64,000 nucleotides of DNA, from positions 62,001 through 126,000 of the forward strand of contig JAEWGD010000006.1 in the NCBI GenBank assembly GCA_023388515.1. Direction: 5' to 3'. The notes under the pieces were generated by a model, which saw only the letters and a program-made list of their open reading frames with translations, made no database searches and was not told the origin of the DNA. Below, in pieces: positions 24,948-34,473 of the stretch. The translations under genes were made by a program, and so were the position numbers. This DNA is from Bacillota bacterium. Lineage in GTDB: Bacteria > Bacillota > Clostridia > Oscillospirales > Ruminococcaceae. Each line of letters opens with the position of its first letter. Position 1 is the stretch's first letter.

Positions 24948-26639
24948 ATGTCGAATTTGATTAAGCTTGCGTCAAGTGAGCTAAATGAAATAATTTTGAG
25001 TGCTTTGGGCAGATTGGTTTCAGAGGGAAGTATTCCGTCTGAGCCTATATCGCCTTTTAATATAGAAATTCCAGCAGATAAATCACATGGCGATTTTGCT
25101 ACAAATGTTGCAATGATTTGTGCTAAGCCGTTTAAAATGCCACCAAGAAAGATTGCAGAACTTCTCTGTGAACAGCTTGTTTTGGACGGAACTATGTTTG
25201 AAAGCGTTGAAATTGCTGGACCTGGGTTTATCAATTTTTCTCTAGGCAGACGTTGGTTTTCATTGGCTGTACAAGCTATTTTAGATGAAAAATCTGACTA
25301 TGGCAAAACAGATACTGGCAATGGTAAAAAGGTTTTGCTTGAATTTGTATCAGCTAACCCAACAGGGCCTATGCACATAGGAAATGCACGAGGTGGTGCG
25401 ATTGGTGATTGCCTTGCAAGTATTATGGATTGTGCTGGTTATTATGTTGAGAGAGAATTTTATGTTAATGATGCGGGAAATCAGATTGAAAAGTTTGCTA
25501 CATCGCTTGAAGTAAGGTATTTGCAGATTTACAAAGATGGGATTGAAATGCCAGAGGACGCATATCAGGGTGGTGACATTACTGTACACGCTGAAGAATT
25601 TTCAAAAGCTTTTGGTGATAAATATGTAGAGTTATCCTCCGAAGAACGTAGAAAGGCACTTGTTGATTTTGCGTTGCCTAAGAATATTAAGGGTCTTGAG
25701 GATGATTTGAAAAAATATAGAATTGAATACGACAACTGGTTTAGGGAAAGTACATTACATGAAAATGGTGATGTTGACAAGGTAGTTGAACTGTTGAAAG
25801 CAAAGGGTTGTACTTATGATTTAGAGGGTGCTACATGGTTTAAGGCAACGGATTATGGTTCGGATAAGGACTTTGTCTTAGTTCGTTCAAATGGAATCCC
25901 GACCTATGTTGTGCCTGATATAGCGTATCATTATAATAAGCTTGTTACAAGGGGATTTGATAAGGCGATTGATGTTTTAGGAGCTGACCATCATGGCTAT
26001 GTTCCAAGACTAAAAGCAGCACTTACAGCACTTGGAGTCGATTCCGATAAGTTGGATGTTGTAATTATGCAGATGGTTCGCCTAATGCGTAATGGAGAGG
26101 TTGCGAAGCTGTCAAAGCGTTCAGGAAAAGCGATTACTCTTGTTACGTTGCTAGATGAGATTTCGATTGATGCAGCTAGGTTTTATTTTAATTTGAGGGA
26201 ATCAAATTCGCATTTTGAATTTGATTTAGATTTAGCAGTTGAAAAGTCAGCACAAAATCCAGTGTACTATGTTCAATATGCACACGCAAGGATTTGCAGT
26301 CTGATTGCAAATTTGTCTGCTGAGGGTGTTAACATAAGTGATATTAGCTTAGAACAGCTAGATATACTGGACAAGTCACAGGAAATTGAGCTTATTCGCC
26401 ATATGGCAACTTTACCGAATGAAGTGGATGCAGCAGCAAAATCATATGACCCAGCAAAAATTACGAAATATACTATTGAACTTGCAACACTTTTTCATAA
26501 ATTTTATGATGCTTGCAGTGTTAAAAACGCAGAAACTGAAGAATTAAAACAGGCACGACTTGTTTTGTGTGATGCAGTTAAGCAGGTGCTTAGAAATTCG
26601 CTTACAATATTAAAAATAGATTGTCCTGAAAAAATGTAG
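24948..26639 (+). CDS. argS: Arginine--tRNA ligase
   Basis: A class I synthetase that charges tRNA-Arg. I use the ATG at 24948, which follows AAGGGGA, giving 563 residues; an in-frame start 20 codons earlier overlaps the DUF1934 stop and adds residues unlike the family. The HIGH motif appears as GPMHIGNARGG and the KMSKS counterpart as AKLSKRSGKAI. The N-terminal tRNA D-loop domain (HGDFATNVAM) and the DALR anticodon-binding C-domain are complete. The next gene starts 40 bases later, with no terminator between them. Confidence 0.96.
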   Translation: MSNLIKLASSELNEIILSALGRLVSEGSIPSEPISPFNIEIPADKSHGDFATNVAMICAKPFKMPPRKIAELLCEQLVLDGTMFESVEIAGPGFINFSLGRRWFSLAVQAILDEKSDYGKTDTGNGKKVLLEFVSANPTGPMHIGNARGGAIGDCLASIMDCAGYYVEREFYVNDAGNQIEKFATSLEVRYLQIYKDGIEMPEDAYQGGDITVHAEEFSKAFGDKYVELSSEERRKALVDFALPKNIKGLEDDLKKYRIEYDNWFRESTLHENGDVDKVVELLKAKGCTYDLEGATWFKATDYGSDKDFVLVRSNGIPTYVVPDIAYHYNKLVTRGFDKAIDVLGADHHGYVPRLKAALTALGVDSDKLDVVIMQMVRLMRNGEVAKLSKRSGKAITLVTLLDEISIDAARFYFNLRESNSHFEFDLDLAVEKSAQNPVYYVQYAHARICSLIANLSAEGVNISDISLEQLDILDKSQEIELIRHMATLPNEVDAAAKSYDPAKITKYTIELATLFHKFYDACSVKNAETEELKQARLVLCDAVKQVLRNSLTILKIDCPEKM

Positions 26640-26678
26640 AACAATAATAAAACAAAAAAGAAAGGATTACAGTATATA

Positions 26679-27890
26679 ATGGAAATTCCGGAACGATTGC
26701 CTATGCTCCTTGCGGGAGCTTTAGAAGAAAGTTTAAAATTAAAAGGGATGCCGAAAGGGAAATGCCCTGAGGAATGGATATTAGAAAATTCTTCAGTGTT
26801 TAAGGAACTTCTGGAGGAGTGTTTGAACACAGGGGTTGATGGAATTTGCGTACCAACTGAACGTTCAAATGGTGAAAACTTAAAGTCTTTTGGACTTGAA
26901 AAGCAGATAAAGCGATTAAATCATGATTTAATTATGTTGACTAAGGAGAATATATCTGATAAAATTCTAGTGGCTGGATGCTTGTCATCAATTGATAAGG
27001 GCGATGTAAACTTTGGAAAAGCTGAATTTTTTGATATGTTTTATATCTTTTTGGAGCAGGCAACAGCACTAGCTGATGCGGGAGCAGATTTGTTTGTAAT
27101 TGAAGATATGGTTTCCTTGTTTGAAGCAAGGGTAGCAGTTTTTGCTTGCAAGAGGTTTGGAATCCCAGTTTTTGTAACAATGTTGACAAATGAAAATGGT
27201 GTAACTCCCTTAGGCACAGAATTACTTCCAAGTCTTATATGTTTACAGGAATTAGGGGTATCAGGGTTTGGATTTAATTGTGGGTTAAATTCTGATTATA
27301 TTGATTTATTTCATAAAATATCACCTTATGCAAAAATTCCTTTGATTGCAAAAGTGAACAGAAGTTTGGAAGATGGTGAAAGAAAACAAATTGATATATC
27401 ACAATCGGTTGAATTGCTGTTAGAAAACGGTGTAGAGATAATAGAATGTGGCAAGGGAATTACCTCTAAACAGGTTAAAGAGATAAGAAAGAGTATTGAC
27501 AATTTTGATTTTCATAGGGTAGATTTTGAAAAATATAACGGTCAAATTGTAATGGCAAACGATAAACAGGCGTTTTTCCTTTCCACTGACAGCATTGAAT
27601 TAAGCGAACCGATAAGCTGTTCGGTTGATATGTCAAGTAAGATACTTGAGATGAATGAGGCTTTTACGGGGTCTGTTACGGTGGAATTGCTAAACTATGA
27701 TGATGCGATGTTTTTTTGTCAGAATGCTCATATGCTTACTTTGCCTGTAATATTCAAATCGGAAAGCAAGGTAGCACTTGAATCAGGGTTACTTTTATTT
27801 AGTGGTAGAGCGATGATAGATAGTGATTGTAGCATAGATAGAAGTGAGTTAGAAATGCTTGCAGATAAATATGGAACGATTGTTTATTAA
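26679..27890 (+). CDS. Homocysteine S-methyltransferase-like barrel protein with altered zinc site
   Basis: The first ~285 of 403 residues follow the homocysteine-binding barrel of MetH: LLAGALEESL replaces LLLDGAMGT, and TNTFG becomes VPTERSNGENLKSFGLE. FVIEDMVSLFEARVAV and GVSGFGFNCGLN also match in place. Zinc is normally held by Cys in G-x-N-C and a Cys pair in GGCCGT. The first Cys is kept (FNCG), but the pair is replaced, the site reading IIECGKGITSKQV. The C-terminal ~110 residues are not the pterin-binding domain and I do not recognise them. It may bind another ligand or serve a non-methyltransferase role. It is likely co-transcribed with argS. Confidence 0.65.
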   Translation: MEIPERLPMLLAGALEESLKLKGMPKGKCPEEWILENSSVFKELLEECLNTGVDGICVPTERSNGENLKSFGLEKQIKRLNHDLIMLTKENISDKILVAGCLSSIDKGDVNFGKAEFFDMFYIFLEQATALADAGADLFVIEDMVSLFEARVAVFACKRFGIPVFVTMLTNENGVTPLGTELLPSLICLQELGVSGFGFNCGLNSDYIDLFHKISPYAKIPLIAKVNRSLEDGERKQIDISQSVELLLENGVEIIECGKGITSKQVKEIRKSIDNFDFHRVDFEKYNGQIVMANDKQAFFLSTDSIELSEPISCSVDMSSKILEMNEAFTGSVTVELLNYDDAMFFCQNAHMLTLPVIFKSESKVALESGLLLFSGRAMIDSDCSIDRSELEMLADKYGTIVY

Positions 27891-28210
27891 CAAAACACAG
27901 TTATAATTACAGAACAGTTACAACAAACTGAGAATTTTGTACATTATAAACAACTAAATAAAGTATGCAAGTTGATTTTTTTAATTTATCACATAGATTT
28001 AACAGTTTGTTAACAAATTGAACAAAATACTATGTTACAATTTGTAATATATGAAGCGTTATGTAATTTCAAAGATTTATTAGTTAAAATTATTAAATTG
28101 AACTATATATTAGTACCTTTGAGTTAATATATTTTAATCTTATTCTTTTTCCGTCGAAGAAGATGAGATAGATTTATATGTATGTTTTCGGCGGAGAAAT
28201 GGAGTTTTAT
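27891..28210. other. Intergenic region with two palindromes ahead of the CdaR-type regulator
   Basis: This 320-base AT-rich gap holds no gene I can support. It contains a perfect 12-base palindrome TTTGTTAACAAA (28006-28017) and, 17 bases on, TTACAA-T-TTGTAA (28035-28047). A possible promoter, TTGTTA (28007-28012), 18 bases, TATGTT (28031-28036), would overlap both, so they could be operator half-sites. There is no clear terminator for the preceding gene. Confidence 0.45.
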
Positions 28211-29296
28211 ATGTCTAATAGACTATTTCAAGGGTTTATTCAACAAATGAAGGATACGATTGAAACAACAATAGGTGTTGTTGATGAAACAGCTAATGTT
28301 ATTGCTTGTAGTGATCAATCAAAGATAGGAACTACAAATGAATTTGTATCAATGGATTTAAGCGATTCGTATGATATTTTTATTAGGGATGGACATACAT
28401 ATAAGCCATTTGGTTTTAGGTCTAAGCCTGATTATGCTGTTTTTATTGAGGGTGTTGACGAAATGTCAGCGAAATATGCTAGTATTATGTCGATAACACT
28501 TTCAAATTTGAAGCAGTATTATGATGAAAAGTATGATAGGAATAATTTCATAAAGAATGTAGTTCTTGATAATATACTGCCTGGTGATATAGTTATAAAG
28601 GCTAGGGAACTTCATTTTAGTGCAGAAATTAGCAGGGTTGTTCTGTTAATACGCATAGTTTCGGCGAATGATATATCGGCATTTGACGTAATCCAGAATC
28701 TTTTCCCAGATAAAAACAAGGACTTCGTGTTTAATATAACAGAATCCGACATAGTTTTGGTTAAGGAAATAAAGAATGATGTTGAATCAAAGGATTTAGA
28801 GAAGTTGGCACGTTCAATATCTGATACATTAAGTAGCGAATTCTACACAAGAGTTAATGTTGGAATAGGAACAGTTGTTGTCGGAGTAAAGGATTTGGCT
28901 CGTTCATTTAAAGAGGCACAAATAGCACTTGAAGTAGGAAAAGTTTTCGAAACTGATAAGGTTATTATAAGCTATGATAATCTTGGTATTGCAAGGCTTA
29001 TTTATCATCTGCCAACAACATTATGTGAAACGTTTTTACATGAGGTTTTTAAGAGGGGCAGTATTGAATCATTAGACCATGAAACATTATTTACGATACA
29101 GAAATTCTTTGAAAACAATTTAAATGTATCTGAAACTTCAAGAAAACTGTTTGTACATAGAAATACATTGGTATATAGACTTGAGAAAATCAAAAAGTTG
29201 ACAGGGCTTGATTTAAGAGAATTTGACCATGCGATAATTTTCAAAATTGCGTTGATGGTCAAGAGATATTTATCAGCTAACCCTGTTAAGTTCTAG
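28211..29296 (+). CDS. PucR/CdaR-type transcriptional regulator
   Basis: A ~361-residue regulator. The C-terminus carries the PucR-type helix-turn-helix: FFENNLNVSETSRKLFVHRNTLVYRLEKI with GLDLREFDH, as in CdaR and related activators. The middle region has the GGDEF-like fold of the family (INVGIGTVVVGVKDLARSFKEAQIALEVG). The N-terminal ~120 residues (TIGVVDETANVIACSDQSKIG) match the sugar-diacid-recognition type of sensor domain. I chose the ATG at 28211 (GGAG six bases upstream) over 28199, where the spacing is too short. The ligand and targets are unknown; ftsE, next downstream, is separated by 176 bases. Confidence 0.8.
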   Translation: MSNRLFQGFIQQMKDTIETTIGVVDETANVIACSDQSKIGTTNEFVSMDLSDSYDIFIRDGHTYKPFGFRSKPDYAVFIEGVDEMSAKYASIMSITLSNLKQYYDEKYDRNNFIKNVVLDNILPGDIVIKARELHFSAEISRVVLLIRIVSANDISAFDVIQNLFPDKNKDFVFNITESDIVLVKEIKNDVESKDLEKLARSISDTLSSEFYTRVNVGIGTVVVGVKDLARSFKEAQIALEVGKVFETDKVIISYDNLGIARLIYHLPTTLCETFLHEVFKRGSIESLDHETLFTIQKFFENNLNVSETSRKLFVHRNTLVYRLEKIKKLTGLDLREFDHAIIFKIALMVKRYLSANPVKF

Positions 29297-29345
29297 GGTT
29301 TCTGAAAAGAAAAAAGGACGTTTGTACAACAAATGCCCATAATAA

Positions 29346-29373
29346 TTGCCTGATACTTTATAGTGTTAGGCAA
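29346..29373 (+). terminator. Possible terminator hairpin after the CdaR-type gene
   Basis: TTGCCTGATAC (29346-29356) pairs with GTGTTAGGCAA (29363-29373), including two G-U pairs, around a six-base loop. No proper T-run follows, so this may be an RNA 3' end or a processing structure instead. Confidence 0.4.
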
Positions 29374-29472
29374 AACTTATTCAATTCGTGACCGCATAAT
29401 CTGACATTAATATAAATAATAAGGCATGATTGATGTTAAATTGCGAATTCACTGAAAGGATGTGCTTTTACT

Positions 29473-30159
29473 TTGGTTGAGCTGAAAAATGTTTCAGTAA
29501 AATATCCAAGTGGTGTTGAGGCATTAAAAAATATTAACTTAAAAATTAATGATGGGGATTTTGCATTTGTTGTAGGTTCTTCAGGTGCAGGAAAAAGTAC
29601 AATAATAAAACTTATATTAAGGGAGATAGAAGCAACTAAGGGTACTGTAAATGTTAATGGTTTTAATTTAAGTAACTTGAGTAGAGATAAAATACCTAAG
29701 CTAAGGCGTACAATAGGGGTTGTGTTTCAGGATTTTAGATTAATTCCAAATATGACGGTTTATGAGAATATTGCGTTTGTACTAAGGGTTATAGATGCAC
29801 CACTTAAATACATAAGAAAACGTGTGCCATATGTAATAAGTCTTGTAGGTTTACAGCATAGAGTTCATTCATATCCAAATGAGTTGTCGGGTGGCGAGCA
29901 ACAGAGGATTGCGTTGGCAAGAGCGTTGGTAAATGACCCTGAGCTAATTATTGCCGATGAGCCGACGGGAAATATTGACCCAGAGTTGTCATATGAAATA
30001 GTTGAGCTTTTGAAGGGGATTAACAATTGTGGGACAACTATTTTGATGGTTACACATGAACATGATTTGGTAAGGCATTTTGGTGGAAGGATAATAAGCA
30101 TTAATTCTGGTGGGGTTGTCTTTGATGAAATTATAGGAGGCAACGATGAGAATAAATAG
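29473..30159 (+). CDS. ftsE: Cell division ATP-binding protein FtsE
   Basis: The ABC ATPase of the FtsEX complex, which controls peptidoglycan hydrolases at the septum or lateral wall. The 228-residue protein starts at TTG behind AAAGGATG and shows Walker A GSSGAGKSTIIKL, Q-loop VFQDFRLIPNMTVYEN, signature LSGGEQQRIALARAL and Walker B LIIADEPTGNIDP, with the switch His in VTHEHD. Its end overlaps ftsX by 14 bases. Confidence 0.96.
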   Translation: MVELKNVSVKYPSGVEALKNINLKINDGDFAFVVGSSGAGKSTIIKLILREIEATKGTVNVNGFNLSNLSRDKIPKLRRTIGVVFQDFRLIPNMTVYENIAFVLRVIDAPLKYIRKRVPYVISLVGLQHRVHSYPNELSGGEQQRIALARALVNDPELIIADEPTGNIDPELSYEIVELLKGINNCGTTILMVTHEHDLVRHFGGRIISINSGGVVFDEIIGGNDENK

Positions 30160-31051
30160 TGTAAAATATCTTTTTAAACAGGGTACGAGAAATATAATGT
30201 CAAATAAACTCATGGCTTTTGCATCTTTTTGCGTTCTATTAGTTTCACTGTTGCTTGTAGGATTTTCACTGCTGTTTTATGTTAATATAAATTCTTTGGT
30301 AACAGGGATTGAGAGCAAAAATGAAGTAATAGTTTTCTTAGATGAGGATACAAGTGATGAGAGGATTAATGATATTCAGAAAAGTCTTAAATCAATAGGG
30401 AATATAGAGTCTATTTTGTTTTATTCAAAGGAAGAAGCGTTTGTACATTTGAAAGCAAGCATGGCTGATTCTGCGTTACTTTTTGACTCAATGGGTGATG
30501 ATAATCCTTTGGTGGATTCGTTTAAAATAAGAATAAAAGACATTAACTTTACAGATGAAACTGTTGGTGAGATTGAAAAGCTTGATAATGTATTATCTAT
30601 AAGAGCACCATTTGAGTTTGTTGATATACTTATAGGGATGAAAAGAATAATTTCAATTATATCTGTTTCAATTATATTCGCCTTAGTAATTGTTTCTATG
30701 GTAATAATTTCAAACACAACAAAGGCAAGTGTTTTTTCAAGGCGTAAAGAAATTAGTATAATGAAATATGTTGGTGCAACGAATGCTTTTATTAGGATAC
30801 CATTTTTTGTAGAGGGAATGCTTACTGGAGTTATTTCAGGTGCAGTTGCAACTATTGTAACATGGCTTGGGTATGATTCATTAGTTAATGTGTTGACGCA
30901 GGACAATGATATTCTGAATATACTTGGAACGGGTTCACTAGTGCCATTTAAGGAATTAGCTGTTTCAGTGGCGTTTTCATACATTCTTGCAGGAGCAGTT
31001 CTTGGAGCAATTGGAAGTGTGATTAGCACAAGGAAACATTTGAAAGTGTAA
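30146..31051 (+). CDS. ftsX: Cell division protein FtsX
   Basis: The membrane partner of FtsE, a type VII-like ABC mechanotransducer. The 301 residues have the expected layout: a short cytoplasmic start, a first helix (LLLVGFSLLFYVNINS), an extracellular domain of about 120 residues, then three helices, with the coupling segment SRRKEISIMKYVGATNAFIRIPFFVEG facing FtsE. GGAGG lies inside the end of ftsE. The EnvC-like hydrolase downstream is its likely extracellular partner. Confidence 0.95.
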   Translation: MRINSVKYLFKQGTRNIMSNKLMAFASFCVLLVSLLLVGFSLLFYVNINSLVTGIESKNEVIVFLDEDTSDERINDIQKSLKSIGNIESILFYSKEEAFVHLKASMADSALLFDSMGDDNPLVDSFKIRIKDINFTDETVGEIEKLDNVLSIRAPFEFVDILIGMKRIISIISVSIIFALVIVSMVIISNTTKASVFSRRKEISIMKYVGATNAFIRIPFFVEGMLTGVISGAVATIVTWLGYDSLVNVLTQDNDILNILGTGSLVPFKELAVSVAFSYILAGAVLGAIGSVISTRKHLKV

Positions 31052-31093
31052 ACAGATGATTTTAATTTGTGAATAGCAAAGAGGGGCTTAATA

Positions 31094-32440
31094 ATGAGTA
31101 TTATCAAAATGAAAACAAATATTATGAAGATAATAGCACTGATTATATGTGTGGTCATAACAACGGGCATTGCTACATATAACCGAGATCATGATTATCG
31201 AGCATCTGCATCGAAGTCGATTAATGAACTTGATAAGCAAAAGAGTGAAAACAATTCAGCGATTAAGGATTTGGAAGCAACGATTGCAGCTCTTGAGGGT
31301 AATAAAGGAGAACAAGAAGCGTACCAAGAACAGCTTGCTGAAAAAATTAGATTACAGAATGAGAATATTCAAATTCTTATGAATCAAATTGATGATATTA
31401 ATTTGCAGATTGAGGGTAAGCAAGAAGAGATTACTAATCTTGAAACAGAGATTGGTATTCAAGAGGTTGAGATTGCTGAGGGTTTAGAGAAATTTAAGTT
31501 GCGTATTAGATCAATGTATATATCTGGAAATGATAGCATGGCGTCAGCTTTGGTAGGGGCTACAGACTTTTATGATATGCTAACTAAGGTTGAGTTGATG
31601 TCAAGAGTTGCAAAATATGATGATGAACTTGTTGAAGGGCTTGTAACAGAGCTTAATGAGTATAATCAGAATATTGAAGTATTGAACTCACAAAAAGCTG
31701 AACTTGAAGTATCAATGGCTGAGTTGACTGTTAAAAAAGATGAGGTTCAAATTGCATTAGATGCATTGAATGCTGATTCACAAAAGACTCAAACAGAGAT
31801 TGACAGGCTAAAGATGGAACAGGAAGTAGCACAACGGAATAAGGCTGAAATAGAGGCTGAAAATGCCGCTATCCAAGCAGAACAGGATGCAATACTAGCT
31901 GAAATAGCTAGACAACAGGAGGCGGCAAGAAAAGCAGAAGAAGCTAGAAAGGCTGAAGAGGCAAAGAAGAATGAGGCATCCAAAAAGCCAAGTAATTCAG
32001 GTGGAAGTAGCTATACGGGTGGTCCTCTAAAATGGCCTGTTCCTGGATTTTACGGCGTAAGTAGTGAGTATGGCTCACGTTGGGGAAGATTGCATGGTGG
32101 AATAGATATTGCTGGTGGAGGAATAAGTGGAGCACCTATTGTTGCAGCTGAAAGTGGAACGGTAGATAAAGTGTCTGAAACCTGTTCTCATAATTATAGC
32201 AAGAGCTATAGCTGTGGTTGTGGTGGTTCATATGGAAATTATATTATTATAGACCATGGTGGAGGACTTACAACATTATATGGACATTGTTCTTCTATTA
32301 TAGTTTCACCTGACCAATATGTTGAGAGGGGACAAGTTATCGGTTATGTTGGCTCAACTGGAATGTCAACGGGTTTTCATCTTCATTTTGAAGTAATTGA
32401 TAATGGTTCTCGAAACAATCCAAGAAAGTATCTTTACTAA
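31094..32440 (+). CDS. EnvC-like coiled-coil peptidoglycan hydrolase with M23 domain
   Basis: A 448-residue exported protein: an N-terminal membrane/signal segment (about 10-27), a long coiled coil (about 40-300, very rich in Glu, Lys, Ala), a Ser/Gly linker and a C-terminal LytM/M23 domain. The zinc ligands are present: His and Asp in RLHGGIDIAG, and the HLH of GFHLHFEV. The active-site residues are intact, so it may be an active endopeptidase, unlike E. coli EnvC. A Cys/His-rich insertion, CSHNYSKSYSCGCGG, interrupts the M23 fold. It lies directly behind ftsEX and is probably activated by it. Confidence 0.9.
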   Translation: MSIIKMKTNIMKIIALIICVVITTGIATYNRDHDYRASASKSINELDKQKSENNSAIKDLEATIAALEGNKGEQEAYQEQLAEKIRLQNENIQILMNQIDDINLQIEGKQEEITNLETEIGIQEVEIAEGLEKFKLRIRSMYISGNDSMASALVGATDFYDMLTKVELMSRVAKYDDELVEGLVTELNEYNQNIEVLNSQKAELEVSMAELTVKKDEVQIALDALNADSQKTQTEIDRLKMEQEVAQRNKAEIEAENAAIQAEQDAILAEIARQQEAARKAEEARKAEEAKKNEASKKPSNSGGSSYTGGPLKWPVPGFYGVSSEYGSRWGRLHGGIDIAGGGISGAPIVAAESGTVDKVSETCSHNYSKSYSCGCGGSYGNYIIIDHGGGLTTLYGHCSSIIVSPDQYVERGQVIGYVGSTGMSTGFHLHFEVIDNGSRNNPRKYLY

Positions 32441-32503
32441 AAACTATACATAGCTTTTCGCATATTTAAAGTCATAAAGCATTTAATTACGACATATATT
32501 ATA

Positions 32504-32524
32504 GGGCAGCCAATTCGGTTGCCC
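32504..32524 (+). other. GC-rich hairpin upstream of the CtpA-like protease gene
   Basis: GGGCAGCC and GGTTGCCC pair around a five-base loop within AT-rich DNA. There is no T-run, so termination is uncertain; it may end the ftsEX-hydrolase transcript. Confidence 0.45.
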
Positions 32525-32608
32525 AAATGTGTTGATTTGAATTTAGAGAGAGAAAACAATTAATTCTTATTTTATGGTTAAATAAAAAGAAAGAAAGTAG
32601 ATAAAAAT

Positions 32609-33820
32609 ATGAATAAAAAAATAAGCTTGGGTGTTACAATGAGTTTGCTTGCTATAACTGCGGCAATAACATTTATTCTCACATCAAGATTTTCATTACA
32701 GACTTATAATGAAAAAGTAAAAGATGTAGTTGCAATGAAAGATAGATATGAGCGACTTGATGAACTTGATAGATGGGTTAGGCAAAACTTTTATTCTGAT
32801 ATTGATGAAACGGAGCTAATGAACGCAATTCTCAAGGGATATGTTGAAGGGCTAGATGACACATATGCCAAGTATTTGGATGTAGATGAATATAAGGATG
32901 CACTTGCAAACGAGTCGGGTACTTTAGTGGGTATCGGTATTTCTGTTGAAAAAGATGAGAGTGGATATATAAAAATTGCTGAAATTATGGAGGAATCTCC
33001 TGCTAAGGAATCAGAATTAAAAGTTGATGATATAATAGTTTCAGTTAATGGGAATGATATATTAACGCTGGGATATAGTGAATCGATTGATTTAATTAGA
33101 AAAGGTAAAGCGGGAACAGTATTAAAGCTGACAGTTAGAAGAAACGGTGCTGATAAGGATTATGAATTTACTAGAAAATCAATTAATCTGATTACAGCAA
33201 GTGGTAAGATGCTTGATAATGATATTGGTTATATTGAAATTACTAATTTTAATTCAACCACGTCAAAGCAGTTTAATGAAGCGTTAAACAAGTTGCTTGA
33301 TGATGGAGCAAAGGGAATAGTATTTGATGTTAGAAACAATCCAGGAGGACTTGTTGATGCAACTTTGCAATGCCTTGATTTGGTGTTGCCATATGGAGAT
33401 ATAGCTTCTGCAACTTATCATAGTGGGGAAACAAAGATAATTGACTATCCTAAAATGGATAAAAGTGATGATGACAAAAAGTTAGATATTCCAGTAATTG
33501 TATTAGTCAATGGAAAAACTGCCAGTGCAGGTGAGCTTTTTGCAGCAGGATTAAGGGATTTTAGTGGCTCAAAACTTGTTGGAGTTAAAACATTTGGTAA
33601 GGGTATTATGCAATCAACAACAGCACTTGATGGTGGAGGTGCAATTACGGTTACAGTTGCAACATACCAAACCACAAAATCAGATTGCTATCATGGAATA
33701 GGTCTATATCCCGACCATGAGGTTGCATTGCCATCTGATACAGGAATAAAAGTTCAACCAGGTGTTACTGAGGAGGATACTCAATTACAAAAAGCACTTG
33801 AGTTATTGTTAATAAAATAA
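32609..33820 (+). CDS. S41-family carboxy-terminal processing protease (CtpA-like)
   Basis: A 403-residue protease with an N-terminal membrane anchor (about 5-23), a PDZ domain (VGIGISVEKDESGYIKIAEIMEESPA onwards) and the S41 catalytic core. The Ser-Lys dyad is visible: Ser in GKTASAGELFA and Lys in KTFGKGIMQS. DVRNNPGG is also typical. CtpA-type proteases act outside the membrane; several degrade or activate wall hydrolases, which fits its place behind the FtsEX-M23 cluster. AAGAAAG is a modest ribosome-binding site. Confidence 0.92.
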   Translation: MNKKISLGVTMSLLAITAAITFILTSRFSLQTYNEKVKDVVAMKDRYERLDELDRWVRQNFYSDIDETELMNAILKGYVEGLDDTYAKYLDVDEYKDALANESGTLVGIGISVEKDESGYIKIAEIMEESPAKESELKVDDIIVSVNGNDILTLGYSESIDLIRKGKAGTVLKLTVRRNGADKDYEFTRKSINLITASGKMLDNDIGYIEITNFNSTTSKQFNEALNKLLDDGAKGIVFDVRNNPGGLVDATLQCLDLVLPYGDIASATYHSGETKIIDYPKMDKSDDDKKLDIPVIVLVNGKTASAGELFAAGLRDFSGSKLVGVKTFGKGIMQSTTALDGGGAITVTVATYQTTKSDCYHGIGLYPDHEVALPSDTGIKVQPGVTEEDTQLQKALELLLIK

Positions 33821-33842
33821 ATTATTGTAAGTAAATACTACC

Positions 33843-33871
33843 TTGACATAATGGTAGAAATAATATATAAT
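33843..33871 (+). promoter_or_regulatory. Consensus sigma-A promoter for greA-lysS
   Basis: A perfect TTGACA (33843-33848), a 17-base spacer and a perfect TATAAT (33866-33871). The leader to greA is about 110 bases. Confidence 0.85.
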
Positions 33872-33986
33872 GTAGTACTAGAATAAACTTTTGTAAAATT
33901 TAATATGGTCAAAAGAATAAAAAGATTATATATGGTTATTATCATTTATATTAATTAATATATAATCGAACATGGGGGAGAACAAC

Positions 33987-34457
33987 ATGACAAAAAAACA
34001 AATTTCCAGAGAAGGCTTTGAAAAGCTTGAAAGGCAATTAGAACATTTTATAACTGTAAGAAGAGCAGAGGTTGCTCAAAAACTAAAAGAAGCAAGAGCA
34101 TTTGGTGATTTGTCTGAGAATGCTGAATATGATGAGGCAAAGAATGAGCAGGGAATTCTTGAAGCCCAAATTGCTGAATTAGAAAATACTATTAATAATG
34201 CTGAAGTTGTGGATGATGATAAGATATCAACTAACGAGGTTGGTGTTGGTTCAATAGTAACAATTCGTCAGATAGGCAAGGAAAAGGTTCAAAAGCTTCA
34301 AATAGTAGGAACAACTGAATCAGACCCTGTTATTGGGCGAGTGTCCGATGAATCTCCAATTGGTCAAGCGGTTATGAAAAAGAAAATAGGCGATACTTTT
34401 ACAGTGGAAGCACCAATTGGTGAATTGGAATACGAAGTATTGGAGATATCAAAATAG
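33987..34457 (+). CDS. greA: Transcription elongation factor GreA
   Basis: GreA rescues backtracked RNA polymerase by stimulating transcript cleavage. The start is set at the ATG at 33987, behind GGGGGAG (33974-33980), giving 156 residues; the ATG at 33972 forms part of that site. The N-terminal coiled coil contains the tip motif ARAFGDLSENAEYDEAKNEQ with the acidic residues that reach the active site, and the C-domain has SPIGQAVMKKKIGD. lysS follows after a hairpin. Confidence 0.96.
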   Translation: MTKKQISREGFEKLERQLEHFITVRRAEVAQKLKEARAFGDLSENAEYDEAKNEQGILEAQIAELENTINNAEVVDDDKISTNEVGVGSIVTIRQIGKEKVQKLQIVGTTESDPVIGRVSDESPIGQAVMKKKIGDTFTVEAPIGELEYEVLEISK

Positions 34458-34473
34458 TAAAATGGAATAAGGA

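Noticed and set aside
31094..32440. Possible inactive EnvC-type activator.
   Set aside because: All M23 zinc ligands (H-x3-D and HxH) are present, so an active endopeptidase is more likely.
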